A DNA stretch of 40,914 nucleotides from Candidatus Electronema sp. (GTDB taxonomy: Bacteria; Desulfobacterota; Desulfobulbia; Desulfobulbales; Desulfobulbaceae). The stretch's first letter is position 1, and every line of letters starts with the position of its first letter. The notes beneath the pieces were generated by a model that worked only from the letters and a program-made list of their open reading frames with translations, did no database searches and was not told where the DNA came from. The translations under genes were made by a program, and so were the position numbers. Positions 23,468 through 32,017 of this stretch are shown here, piece by piece. The stretch is taken from positions 1-40,914 of the forward strand of contig JAPEVH010000042.1 in the NCBI GenBank assembly GCA_026645415.1. The letters run 5' to 3'.

Positions 23468-26392
23468 TTATAGCTCTGTGATCTCCTTGAACAACCCAGC
23501 AGCAGACCTAATCTTTTCTCCACTGCCGATGCTGGCTCGGAAACAGTCAGTTTTCAACTTCTCGAAAAGTGGGGCAAAGCTGTTTAGCTCCTTGGTGTCA
23601 GCATCAATCACCTGCGCAATGATCTGCTGCCGATGCTCTGGCGTGATACCACAAAGATATGCGTCACGCGCCTTGGCTCCCTCAACAACGGGTGAACGGA
23701 GCGGATTCAGGCTCCCATAGGTACCAATAATAAGCTGATCCAATTTGCTCCGGCTCAAATTCAGTTCTTGCACTGCTGTGCTAATAGCTCCGTAAGCAGC
23801 ATAGGTTTTCTCTACTTGTGGGTCGCGATAGCTGATCACTGCTAGATTACCAGTGATCGGATGAAACTGGACAAAGCAGCCATAAGCTCCGCCAAGCTGT
23901 CGCACTGTGTTCCATAGATAGTCGCGTGAGAGCCAAGTTTTCAGCACCTCGAATGCACCGGTATGTTGCCATGATTCGGCAAACAGCTTACAGCCCTGTA
24001 CGTTATAAACTACATCAGCGGAGGTGGTAAATGCCTGCCGTGTAGGTAGGCTTGGAAAAGGCATGGCCGTAGTTTGTGGTGCAGCACCTTGTAGACAATG
24101 TAGGGTCGTATTTGTGCTTGCTTTGACTGTCTCAATATCAGCAGCAGAGCCGGTCAAAGAAATCTTCATGCCAGTAGGCTGAAAAATCATCTGGCGCAGG
24201 CGTTCCAATTTGCTGAGAAAATCCTCTTCCAGCGCATCATAGTTTGTAGCCAGCTCTTTCAGTTGCAGATAGGCTGTCACGCCATTGACATGCTCGTTAA
24301 CCATGCCAGCTTGACTGAGATTGGCAAAAACTCGACTCGCAGCAAGTTGCCAACCCTCGCTCTGCACTGCATGTTCGGCCCAAGTAAACTCACGAAGAAC
24401 AATCTCTTTGATCCGCTGCCGATTACTCAGATCAAGTTCAGCAAAGACTTCCTGTATTATTTGCAGAGCCTTGGGAAGAGAGATGGACAGAGCCTTGGTC
24501 TGAAACCAAAGGAGCGGTAGCGGTGCCTGCTGGCCACTAACATGCGTATATGCACTAAAGGAGTGACTGAAGCCACCTGTATGGATGTTGATATCCTTGG
24601 CAAAGCGAACATAATCTCGTTGTGCCGTACCGATCTCAGTAGCGATAGTAGCAAAAAGATCAAGCCAAGGCAGGAGATCAGGGCCAATCTTAGAACAGTC
24701 TAAGCCGTATTGAACATAGGCAATACCATTGGTATCTAATTCGCTACTCAGACATTCTGCCAGACCAATGTTCTCTGCGACGACGCTGTGTTGCTGCGGT
24801 TTACGTTCTAAATCTGTCCGAGACAGCTTAGGCAGTAAAGCCAGGGTCTCCTCGTTATTCGGAGTCTGCTGCAAGTGCATCAGCTCTTGGGTCTTAGCAA
24901 TGAGCTGCTCTATTTGCGCCTGATCAAGGGTCTGTTCGTAAGCTGCTAATCTTTGCTGTTCAGCTTCAGCAATGCGGGCGGCCTTGTCTGGATCAGGCCG
25001 CAGAGTAACAGCAGTAAAGGCTGGATTGTCCAAGAGCTTGGTTTGAATAAGCTGCTCAAAGTATCTTTCTTCCAGAGCCTTTTTGCGGATAGAAGCAAAC
25101 ATATCTTCGATTTGTAAGGCAGCAAAGGGATCTGCACCATGCTGAAGCGCAGGCAATGCCTTGCTAATGAGTCCCAAACCACGTTGGGCATGAGTCAACT
25201 CTTCTCGCACGGCAAATTCATAACTATTCAGTTCAGACAAGATAAGATCACGATCAAGACCTTGCTCGGCGATCTGGCTTAAAACCTGCCGACAGAGGGT
25301 AAGGAAAGCATCGCGCTTGTCTGAATCCGAGCCAACCAGATAGGTTAGCATAATGGTCTGGAAGCAGTGATCTGCAATAAACATGCCGCCAAAGTCTTTG
25401 GCCAATCCAGCTTCGACAACTGCTTTTTTCAGCGGAGAAGCATCAGAGTTGTAAAGAATATTAGCGATTACTTGAAAAGCCGTGGTTAGCTCACGATCAA
25501 GCAGAGTGGCAACGGGTGCAGCCACGGCAAGATAGGTTTTTCCCTCTAATTGGCTGCCTGGCTGTACAGCGTAGCTGTCTTCAATAAAGACCGATTCGGC
25601 AATTCCGCTGCCCTGAATTATTTCTGCGCGCTTGCCTTTTGCTTCATACTTGTTGAGGAACTTGTCCTGTACTGCGGCCAGTTCTTCTTCAAGCTCGGCA
25701 TCGCCATAAAAGAACAGCATCCCATTGCTGGGATGATAATGCTTGCGATGAAAGGCAACAAAGTCTTCATAGCTAAGATCAGGAATGCACGCAGGATCGC
25801 CGCCAGATTCATGGGCATAAGTAGATTCTGGCATTAGGCCGCTGAAGGTGTGATGGAAGATAGCCCGAATCGGATCGGAATAAGCACCTTTCATCTCATT
25901 GAGCACTACGCCTTGGAATTGTAGCGGCGCGTCCGCACTCTCTTTATGATAATGCCAGCCTTCCTGCTCAAAGGTGCTGCGTGGAATCAGTGGATTGAGC
26001 ACCACGTCGCAATAAACATCCATGATGCTGAAGTATTCGCTCAGGTTGCGGGTGGCAAAAGGATACCAAGTGGTATCCGCACCGGTCATGGCATTCAGGA
26101 AGGTCATCAGCCCGCCTTTGTGGATCTCGCCAAACACATCATGCACTGGATATTTCTTAGAACCCATCAGCACTGCGTGTTCGAGAATATGAGCCACGCC
26201 AGTAGAGTCGTGCGGTACGGTTTGAAAGGCAAAACAGAAGGTCTTATTAGGATCGTTGTTTTTAATGGCTAAGGCAGGAGTACCAAGAACTTGATGCTCA
26301 AAGAGATATACGTCAGAGCTGATGTCGGTAACATGTTCTTTGTGCCGGAGAATAAAACCGTGATGGATAGAGCCAATGCTGAAATCTGTCAT
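23468..26392 (-). CDS. Insulinase-family zinc metallopeptidase, M16C (PreP-like)
   Basis: The 974-residue protein has the inverted zinc motif HILEH (His68, Glu71, His72) in STGVAHILEHAVLMGSKKYP, with a downstream NEMKGAYSDP that carries the third zinc ligand, as in presequence protease PreP/Cym1. The length and the four tandem M16 domains (two halves joined by a helical linker near residue 500) fit M16C. Such enzymes degrade short unfolded peptides inside a closed chamber. There is no signal peptide, so it is cytoplasmic here. It stands alone, with a strong terminator after it. Near the C-terminus SYRDPQVEKTYAAYGAI is typical. Confidence 0.93.
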   Translation of the reverse strand: MTDFSIGSIHHGFILRHKEHVTDISSDVYLFEHQVLGTPALAIKNNDPNKTFCFAFQTVPHDSTGVAHILEHAVLMGSKKYPVHDVFGEIHKGGLMTFLNAMTGADTTWYPFATRNLSEYFSIMDVYCDVVLNPLIPRSTFEQEGWHYHKESADAPLQFQGVVLNEMKGAYSDPIRAIFHHTFSGLMPESTYAHESGGDPACIPDLSYEDFVAFHRKHYHPSNGMLFFYGDAELEEELAAVQDKFLNKYEAKGKRAEIIQGSGIAESVFIEDSYAVQPGSQLEGKTYLAVAAPVATLLDRELTTAFQVIANILYNSDASPLKKAVVEAGLAKDFGGMFIADHCFQTIMLTYLVGSDSDKRDAFLTLCRQVLSQIAEQGLDRDLILSELNSYEFAVREELTHAQRGLGLISKALPALQHGADPFAALQIEDMFASIRKKALEERYFEQLIQTKLLDNPAFTAVTLRPDPDKAARIAEAEQQRLAAYEQTLDQAQIEQLIAKTQELMHLQQTPNNEETLALLPKLSRTDLERKPQQHSVVAENIGLAECLSSELDTNGIAYVQYGLDCSKIGPDLLPWLDLFATIATEIGTAQRDYVRFAKDINIHTGGFSHSFSAYTHVSGQQAPLPLLWFQTKALSISLPKALQIIQEVFAELDLSNRQRIKEIVLREFTWAEHAVQSEGWQLAASRVFANLSQAGMVNEHVNGVTAYLQLKELATNYDALEEDFLSKLERLRQMIFQPTGMKISLTGSAADIETVKASTNTTLHCLQGAAPQTTAMPFPSLPTRQAFTTSADVVYNVQGCKLFAESWQHTGAFEVLKTWLSRDYLWNTVRQLGGAYGCFVQFHPITGNLAVISYRDPQVEKTYAAYGAISTAVQELNLSRSKLDQLIIGTYGSLNPLRSPVVEGAKARDAYLCGITPEHRQQIIAQVIDADTKELNSFAPLFEKLKTDCFRASIGSGEKIRSAAGLFKEITEL

Positions 26393-26570
26393 GAGAAAAA
26401 TTATTATGTGTTCGGGTTCAAGTTATGAAGCCTCAGGCAGTCAGATCATGCTGAAGATCTAATAAATATAGCCACAGCAGCGATAAGCTGTAGCCTATTG
26501 TCTTAAAAATTTCTAAGAGAAGCAAGGATAATGGTGATTGGAAGAACTGAGGTTTACCGGATCGGGGTGC

Positions 26571-26587
26571 GCACTTACAACTTGAAT
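26571..26587. repeat. 17-base dispersed repeat, copy 2
   Basis: Identical to 17172-17188 (GCACTTACAACTTGAAT). Here it is followed by TCACCGAAACTCC and there by CCACGATCTGAATCC, so only the core is shared. Confidence 0.5.
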
Positions 26588-26730
26588 TCACCGAAACTCC
26601 TAATTCAAGCCAGCAACCGCCTACCTTTTTCTAGTCCGCTTCTGCCTCGCACTCTGAAGTCGCCTAGCTTTTCCCAGAAGATTCCTTCCTCAAAGCAGCA
26701 GCCTTCTTTCCTCAGCCGCTTTTTTTCCGC

Positions 26731-26759
26731 TTGATAGCGGCAACGTAGCGGAATAATTT
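26731..26759 (+). promoter_or_regulatory. Sigma70-type promoter of the decayed paralogue
   Basis: TTGATA (26731-26736), a 17-base spacer and TAATTT (26754-26759). The region up to the start codon also resembles that of the 21432 gene (CCATC-TTCATAAATTCTTGC against CCATCCTCCTCAAATTCCTGC). Confidence 0.6.
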
Positions 26760-26796
26760 CCTTCCATCTTCATAAATTCTTGCAGAGAGGACGAAC

Positions 26797-26916
26797 ATGC
26801 CGGAAAAAACTTTATTGAAACAAATCGCAGAACTGCTGGAAGTGGAATTCACGCCACTGCTGGATGGACGGTCTGTACAGCACCTCTCGGCGCATCCGGG
26901 AATTTGAATCCACCAC
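26797..26916 (+). pseudogene. Internally deleted paralogue of the 21432 gene
   Basis: From ATG 26797 (GAGAGG upstream) the frame gives MPEKTLLKQIAELLEVEF, matching MSEKTDLEKVAELLNVEI of the intact gene, then shifts after about residue 22 and stops at 26905-26907. In the next frame from 26864, MDGLYSTSRRIREFE matches the C-terminal MEAMYDTTRRIRDFA of the intact gene. About 80 residues between the two blocks are deleted and the end is lost into the sensor kinase 3' region. The promoter is still good. Confidence 0.75.
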
Positions 26917-28647
26917 CTACTCATCATCTGATAAAGGAGGCAATGGAAAACAAACCTCCATTGTGCAGCCTTGCTCTACTTCTAGCAGGCTCACTGTACC
27001 ACCATGCTGTTCAGCTATCTGTTTGACTATTGATAAACCAAGACCAGCACAATTGGCCTTGGTTGTAAAAAACGGCGTAAAAATCATTCCCCTGATATTT
27101 GCACTAATGCCAGGGCCTCGATCTATCACAGCAAGATAGATGCAGTTCTGTTCGTCTCTTTGCTGTTCTCGTGCTTGAACAAGGACAGGCCAAGCTACTG
27201 CTCGTGCTGCGGCCGCACAGCTATTTTCTAAAAGATGCGCAAGAAGAACTTGGAATAACTGCCGGTCAGCCCAGCAATCAAGATGATCTGGAATATCTGT
27301 TTCTATCGCTGCTCCAAGCGGACAGGACTCTCGCCCTTTAATCTGAAGAATCGTTTCTTCCGCTAAACGCTTTACATCAAACCATTCGAGATTCAGCTCT
27401 GCTGGGCGGGCAAATTGGAGGAAATCGGTAATGGTCTTTTCCATCCGCGCTGTTTCCCGGAGGATAATTTCCGTTAAATGGCGATTAGCTCGGCTAACGG
27501 GATCAGGGTTATTCTCTGCAGTATGAACGCTCTTTAAAAGCTGCGCAGAACCAGATATGGCAGCAATAGGATTACGGAAGTCATGGGCCACAGCCGCGCT
27601 TAGTTCACCAATGGTCGCCATCTGCTCTGCTGCCCGCATCTGTCGTTCCATCTGCTCTAACAAACTAATATCTTGTACAGTGATAACCTTACACTGAGTA
27701 TCACTTGGATCTTCTAACGCTGGATCACTGGGCAGATTTAAGCGAGCAAAAGTATGTCTTACTCGCATCATTTTTCCATCTTTTCGCTGTAAATTTGCTA
27801 TCTGCCTACTTTGATCCGTTTCAGTGAGCATGGCAGAAGGAAAAAAAGACACAAAAGGCAGACCAAAGAGTTCCTCAGCAGTATAACCGCTGATCTGAGC
27901 AAAAGCTGTGTTGGAAGAAGTCACCCGATTGCGGCCGTCAACAGTGACAATACCAGTGCTGATATCGTCAAAGACCTGTTTGTAGATCTGATTTAAGCGA
28001 TCAAACTGGACAGAAGTATGTGAAAGAGCTTCTTCGGTTTTTCGCAAACGTCCAGCCAACATGTTACTGAGAAAACCGATAGTGAAGAAGGTAATCCCAT
28101 AGACAGAATAAACATTGGTTAGGGCGAGATAGTCAGTCGGTGGCACATACCTAGTCTGCGCATAGAACTGGGGAATGTAACCTAGATATTCACTAGCCAG
28201 AATGCCGCCATAAAGTAAAGAGGCTCCTGCTGCTGCGATCAATCCACCAGTACGATTGAGCGTCATGCCACCTACGATCACTGGAAAAATAAAAACTGGC
28301 GTGAAAATCGATTGACTGCATCCAGTGCCAGCTACTAATAAGGCGGCAAATATGGTATCTGAAAGAAGCTGGATTAAACCAAAACGAGGCAAGTGCCGAA
28401 TCATATTTTGTAGCAAGCCTGCCGCGCCAATCGAATAGATAAAGACTACAGCGAGGAAGGCCATAGTCACGACAGGAGGCGGCAGAATGATGTCACGGCC
28501 TTTTTTTTGCAAGATCACCGTGACGGCGATCAGCAAAGTAAAAAGCAGTACTCGAATCAGTAGCAGCCAGAGGAGATGTAAGCGAAGTTGTTCACCTGTG
28601 TTCTGCTGTGGCGTAAGCTCTCTAATAAATCTGGTGCTACTGACCAT
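26917..28647 (-). CDS. Membrane PAS-domain sensor histidine kinase (PilS/NtrB-like)
   Basis: The 576-residue protein has about six membrane segments in the first 195 residues (LLWLLLIRVLLFTLLIAV onward), a PAS domain (QVFDDISTGIVTVDGRNRVT to FGLPFVSFFP), a HisKA domain with the phospho-accepting box VAHDFRNPIAAISGS, and an ATPase domain with LLENSCAAAARA (N box), DRGPGIS (G1) and GLGLSIVKQIAEQHGG (G2). Membrane topology plus PAS resembles PilS. The NtrC-family regulator lies just upstream on the same strand with a 59-base gap. If they do act as PilS/PilR they would control sigma54 promoters such as pilin genes; no pilin is in view, so the target is unknown. Confidence 0.88.
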   Translation of the reverse strand: MVSSTRFIRELTPQQNTGEQLRLHLLWLLLIRVLLFTLLIAVTVILQKKGRDIILPPPVVTMAFLAVVFIYSIGAAGLLQNMIRHLPRFGLIQLLSDTIFAALLVAGTGCSQSIFTPVFIFPVIVGGMTLNRTGGLIAAAGASLLYGGILASEYLGYIPQFYAQTRYVPPTDYLALTNVYSVYGITFFTIGFLSNMLAGRLRKTEEALSHTSVQFDRLNQIYKQVFDDISTGIVTVDGRNRVTSSNTAFAQISGYTAEELFGLPFVSFFPSAMLTETDQSRQIANLQRKDGKMMRVRHTFARLNLPSDPALEDPSDTQCKVITVQDISLLEQMERQMRAAEQMATIGELSAAVAHDFRNPIAAISGSAQLLKSVHTAENNPDPVSRANRHLTEIILRETARMEKTITDFLQFARPAELNLEWFDVKRLAEETILQIKGRESCPLGAAIETDIPDHLDCWADRQLFQVLLAHLLENSCAAAARAVAWPVLVQAREQQRDEQNCIYLAVIDRGPGISANIRGMIFTPFFTTKANCAGLGLSIVKQIAEQHGGTVSLLEVEQGCTMEVCFPLPPLSDDE

Positions 28648-28706
28648 GAATAAAGTTCCTACTGCAAAAAAGATCGGAAATCATTTTCTTTCTGATTTCC
28701 CGTGGG

Positions 28707-30095
28707 TTAGTCAATTTCATACTTTTTAACCTTGTAGCGCAGAGAGCGAAAGCTAATCTTCAGCAGATCGGCAGCGCGAATCTTTGATCCTTCGGCAGCT
28801 TCAATAGCATACATGATCATCTTTTTTTCCATGCGGGCAATGCTCTCCTCTAGGCCTCGGTCAAAGAGTTCTGCTTCATCTCGAGCACCGATAAAAAGGG
28901 CTTCTTTGCGGGTTCCTTGCGAATCAAGGTTATTTTTTTGCTCTTTACGAGAAAGAATGAGGCTTTCTGGCAGAACAATATTGGAGGATTCTAAGGCCAC
29001 GCCCCGCTCAATGATATTCTCCAATTCCCGCACATTACCAGGGAAATTGTACTTCATCAAGACTTCCAAGCCATAGGAAGACACGGTCTGTACCTCTTTA
29101 CCCATCAGCTTGGCATACTTTTTGAGAAAATAATCAACCAAAATGGGAACATCACCCTTGCGCTCCCGCAACGGTGGCATACGTAGAGGTACCACAGCCA
29201 AGCGGTAAAAAAGATCCTCTCGGAATCGTTTTTCCATGACTTCCTCTTCAAGATCGCGATTGGTGGCCGAGATAATCCGTACATCCACTTTTTTAGTCCG
29301 GGTTGAGCCAACTGGCACGATCTCCCGCTCTTGGAGTACTCGTAACAATTTGGTCTGGATGGAGAGGTTCAATTCACCAATTTCATCAAGAAACAGGGTG
29401 CCAGTATGTGCCTGTTCAAAGAGTCCAGACTTGTCTGCCACTGCACCTGTGAAAGAGCCTTTGATATGGCCAAACAGCTCACTTTCCATCAAACTTTCTG
29501 GGATAGCACTGCAATTGATGGGCACAAAAGGCTTATTTGCTACGTTGGAAAGATTGTGGATGGCCTTGGCAATCAGCTCCTTGCCTGTACCTGACTCGCC
29601 ATAGATCAGCACACTGGCCGGAGTCGGAGCAACTCGCTGAATAAGATCAAAAATTTTCAGCATTTCCGAGCTAGAGCCGATAATGCCAGAGAATTCATCT
29701 ATAGCTTTCGGTGCTGTCCCTTTTTTGCGCTTGGCGGCTGCTGTTTTAACTGCTTTGCGTAGCTCATCTACATTAAAAGGCTTAGTGATGTAGTCAAAGG
29801 CCCCGTTGCGCATGGCCTGCACTGCGTCATCAGGCGAGGCAAAGGCTGTGACCATGATCACTGGTAAATCTGGGTGGCGGTGTTTGAGTTCAGCTAATAG
29901 CTCTAACCCACTCATACCCGGCATTCTGACATCCGTGATGACAGCATCAAAATCTTCTTTCCCGGCCACTGCCGCCAAAGCAGCTTCGGCATCGGGCGCA
30001 ATAGTGACCTGATACCCCTCGCGCTGAAAGAGAATGCTAAGAAAATCCCGCACACTCTGCTCGTCATCAACTATCAGGATTTGGGGCATAGTCAT
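28707..30095 (-). CDS. Sigma54-dependent NtrC-family response regulator (PilR-like)
   Basis: The 462-residue protein has a receiver domain (ILIVDDEQ, Asp55 in VITDVRMPGMSG), the AAA+ domain with GESGTGKELIAKAIH (Walker A), a sigma54-contact loop HIKGSFTGAV and GTLFLDEIGEL (Walker B), and a Fis-type helix-turn-helix at the C-terminus (SKIRAADLLKISFRSLRYKV). The loop reads GSFTGA rather than GAFTGA, a variant I recall in PilR proteins. It precedes the sensor kinase on the same strand and is its cognate regulator. ATG 30095 or ATG 30089 could be the start; no good ribosome site decides. Confidence 0.93.
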   Translation of the reverse strand: MTMPQILIVDDEQSVRDFLSILFQREGYQVTIAPDAEAALAAVAGKEDFDAVITDVRMPGMSGLELLAELKHRHPDLPVIMVTAFASPDDAVQAMRNGAFDYITKPFNVDELRKAVKTAAAKRKKGTAPKAIDEFSGIIGSSSEMLKIFDLIQRVAPTPASVLIYGESGTGKELIAKAIHNLSNVANKPFVPINCSAIPESLMESELFGHIKGSFTGAVADKSGLFEQAHTGTLFLDEIGELNLSIQTKLLRVLQEREIVPVGSTRTKKVDVRIISATNRDLEEEVMEKRFREDLFYRLAVVPLRMPPLRERKGDVPILVDYFLKKYAKLMGKEVQTVSSYGLEVLMKYNFPGNVRELENIIERGVALESSNIVLPESLILSRKEQKNNLDSQGTRKEALFIGARDEAELFDRGLEESIARMEKKMIMYAIEAAEGSKIRAADLLKISFRSLRYKVKKYEID

Positions 30096-30203
30096 GCGGT
30101 ATTAGAGGAGACATTCTACTAAGTTGTTGCATCGTTGAAAAATAAAACACGAACGCAAAACAAAAGAGTTGAATTTTCTTTATAAGTTAATCTGAATAGT
30201 CTT

Positions 30204-31073
30204 TTAATGCTCATTACATCTGCCTAGAAATCCCGGCAGCAGATCCAGTACTTCAGCGAGAGCATCTTCCAGCACATAGTGTCCAGCCTTTGGAAAATAA
30301 TGACTTTCTGCCTGCGGAAAACGCCGCCGCCATTCACCATAAAAGTGATCGTTGAAGCAAAAGTCTAGTCCGCCCCAGCAAATCAGCATAGGCTTATCCT
30401 GGAGCCGTTCTAAAGAATTCTCTACCTCTACTAGCGTATTCCATGACGGATGGTGCGGCTGCATTGGAATATCCTGAACAAAACGATGCACTGCGACTCG
30501 ATTTGCCCAGCTATTATAGGGAGTAAGGAAACCAGCCTTGATTTCTGGCCGCATTTTTTTGCACACCGCCATAAAGGTAGCAGGCCAAGCAAAACCATTC
30601 AGGCCACGTACCAGCAAGGCACCGAGTAAGGGCCAGCGGCAGACAGCAATCCGCAAAGCAAGCTGGCTAGAGCGAAAGGCGGCGGTGTTCAGCACCACAA
30701 GCCCGGCTACCCGTTCTGGGTGACGACCTGCCCAGCCCATACCAATCGCTCCGCCCCAATCATGGACAACTAAAATACAGCGTTCTATATGTAAATGATC
30801 GAGCAGGGCAGTGAAATTGTCAATATGATTCTCAAGGCGATAGTACCAGTCTTGTGGCTTATCAGACAAACCACAGCCGAGATGGTCGGGAACAATACAG
30901 CGATAATTGCGCCTTAGAGCAGCAATCACATTTCGGTATAGGTAAGACCAAGACGGATTGCCATGTACCATGACCACTGGCAGGCCACTACCTTCATCTA
31001 CATAAGAAAGTCGGTGACCGTCAGTAGTAACAAAATTCTGGGGCGTAAAAGGGTATTCAGCAAAGGTAGGCAT
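30204..31073 (-). CDS. OleB/haloalkane-dehalogenase-like alpha/beta hydrolase
   Basis: The 289-residue protein is an alpha/beta hydrolase with an aspartate nucleophile: HGNPSWSYLYRNV (oxyanion Asn/Trp region), DHLGCGLSDKP, then VVHDWGGAIGMGWA with Asp105, VVLNTAAF, VRGLNGFAWPATF, and a final AGHYVLEDAL with the catalytic His. This pattern, in particular NTAAF, RGLN, FVQDIP and GHYVLED, is closer to OleB, the beta-lactone decarboxylase of long-chain olefin synthesis, than to classical haloalkane dehalogenases. OleA, OleC and OleD are not in this window. Its start (ATG 31073 or TTG 31079) lies 6-12 bases after queC, so it is cotranscribed with it. Substrate is uncertain. Confidence 0.75.
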   Translation of the reverse strand: MPTFAEYPFTPQNFVTTDGHRLSYVDEGSGLPVVMVHGNPSWSYLYRNVIAALRRNYRCIVPDHLGCGLSDKPQDWYYRLENHIDNFTALLDHLHIERCILVVHDWGGAIGMGWAGRHPERVAGLVVLNTAAFRSSQLALRIAVCRWPLLGALLVRGLNGFAWPATFMAVCKKMRPEIKAGFLTPYNSWANRVAVHRFVQDIPMQPHHPSWNTLVEVENSLERLQDKPMLICWGGLDFCFNDHFYGEWRRRFPQAESHYFPKAGHYVLEDALAEVLDLLPGFLGRCNEH

Positions 31074-31085
31074 AGGCAATGAGTC

Positions 31086-31802
31086 TTAACTCTCCCTATA
31101 GCGTTTTGTTTTTTTATCCATCTTACTTGCATACTGCACTGGATCTTCCAAGCCAGCTTCAGCAAAACCTTTAAGGCGAAGGATGCAGGCATCACAGTGA
31201 CCACAGGCCAAACCTTGCACTGGATCGTAGCACGAATGCGTTAAGGAATAGTCCACTCCTAGCTTAGTGCCAACCTCAATAATTTCTTTCTTGCTCAGTT
31301 CGATCAGTGGGGCATGAAATTGAAAAGCGTTTCCTGTGCTGCCTGCCTTGGTGCCAAGGTTGGCCATTTGCCTAAAAGCATGAAGAAACTCTGGCCGACA
31401 GTCTGGATAGCCACTGTAATCTACGGCATTGATCCCAAGAAAAATATCTGCGGCGCCAATCACCTCTGCCCACGCAATGGCATGAGAAAGAAAAATAATA
31501 TTACGAGCCGGCACATACGTGACAGGGATGCCTTGACTGATTTCCTCATCCTTTCGATCTTTTGGCACCTCAATTGCGGCAGTGAGTGCAGAACCTCCAA
31601 TTTTTCCTAGATCTAGGCGAAGCACTAAATGCTGTTCTGCCCGCATAACTGTCGCAATATGGGCTGCCCGCTCTAGCTCAATATTTTGTTTTTGGCCATA
31701 ATGAAAACTGAGGCAATAACAGGAAAAACTCCTGCTTCTGGCAATGGCGAGCACTGTAGTAGAGTCTAATCCACCACTAAGAAGGACAACTGCTTTTTTC
31801 AT
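31086..31802 (-). CDS. queC: 7-cyano-7-deazaguanine (preQ0) synthase QueC
   Basis: The 238-residue enzyme converts 7-carboxy-7-deazaguanine and ammonia into preQ0, on the way to queuosine in tRNA. The PP-loop LLSGGLDSTTVL is at residues 7-18; FHYGQKQ, VPARNIIFLSHA and INAVDYSGYPDCRPEFL follow; the C-terminal zinc site is SCYDPVQGLACGHCDAC. The other queuosine genes (queD, queE, queF) are not here. Divergent from gap across a 215-base gap; I looked for a preQ1 riboswitch there and see none. Confidence 0.95.
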   Translation of the reverse strand: MKKAVVLLSGGLDSTTVLAIARSRSFSCYCLSFHYGQKQNIELERAAHIATVMRAEQHLVLRLDLGKIGGSALTAAIEVPKDRKDEEISQGIPVTYVPARNIIFLSHAIAWAEVIGAADIFLGINAVDYSGYPDCRPEFLHAFRQMANLGTKAGSTGNAFQFHAPLIELSKKEIIEVGTKLGVDYSLTHSCYDPVQGLACGHCDACILRLKGFAEAGLEDPVQYASKMDKKTKRYRES

Positions 31803-31930
31803 GACACGGAAGAGAATTTGCTCCTATTGCTTGCTTTATTCTTGTCATAAATGTACTTATGACCTATCATTGCCTATTGATTTAGCGTATCATACCGCGC
31901 TTTGCAAAAATATTCATCTTAAGTTTGCTT

Positions 31931-31980
31931 TGCCGTTTGCGGCAGGGTTAATCCGTACACCGCCATCTTACAAAAGATGG
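31931..31980 (+). other. Two hairpins in the gap leader
   Basis: TGCCG-TTTG-CGGCA (31931-31944) and CCATCTT-ACAA-AAGATGG (31963-31980) lie in the 5' leader 38-87 bases before the gap start. Neither is followed by a U-run. They may stabilise the operon mRNA or bind a regulator. Confidence 0.4.
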
Positions 31981-32017
31981 ACAACATATTGACGGCAAAG
32001 AAAGGAGAATTTCAAGC

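Larger units (their letters stand above)
26393..26796. other. Gene-free stretch before the decayed paralogue
   Basis: Between the M16C start and the 26797 remnant I see no convincing gene. It carries the second copy of the 17-base repeat and a sigma70-type promoter. A frame at 26531-26734 shows no ribosome site or known motif. Confidence 0.45.

Noticed and set aside
26531..26734. 67-aa frame before the decayed paralogue
   Set aside because: No good ribosome site, no motif, serine/proline-rich composition of a chance frame.
29430..29470. GSFTGA in place of GAFTGA in the NtrC-family regulator as a defect
   Set aside because: This variant is found in working PilR-type regulators.
31803..32017. 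preQ1 riboswitch before queC
   Set aside because: No matching pseudoknot pattern or A-rich tail is seen on the minus strand.
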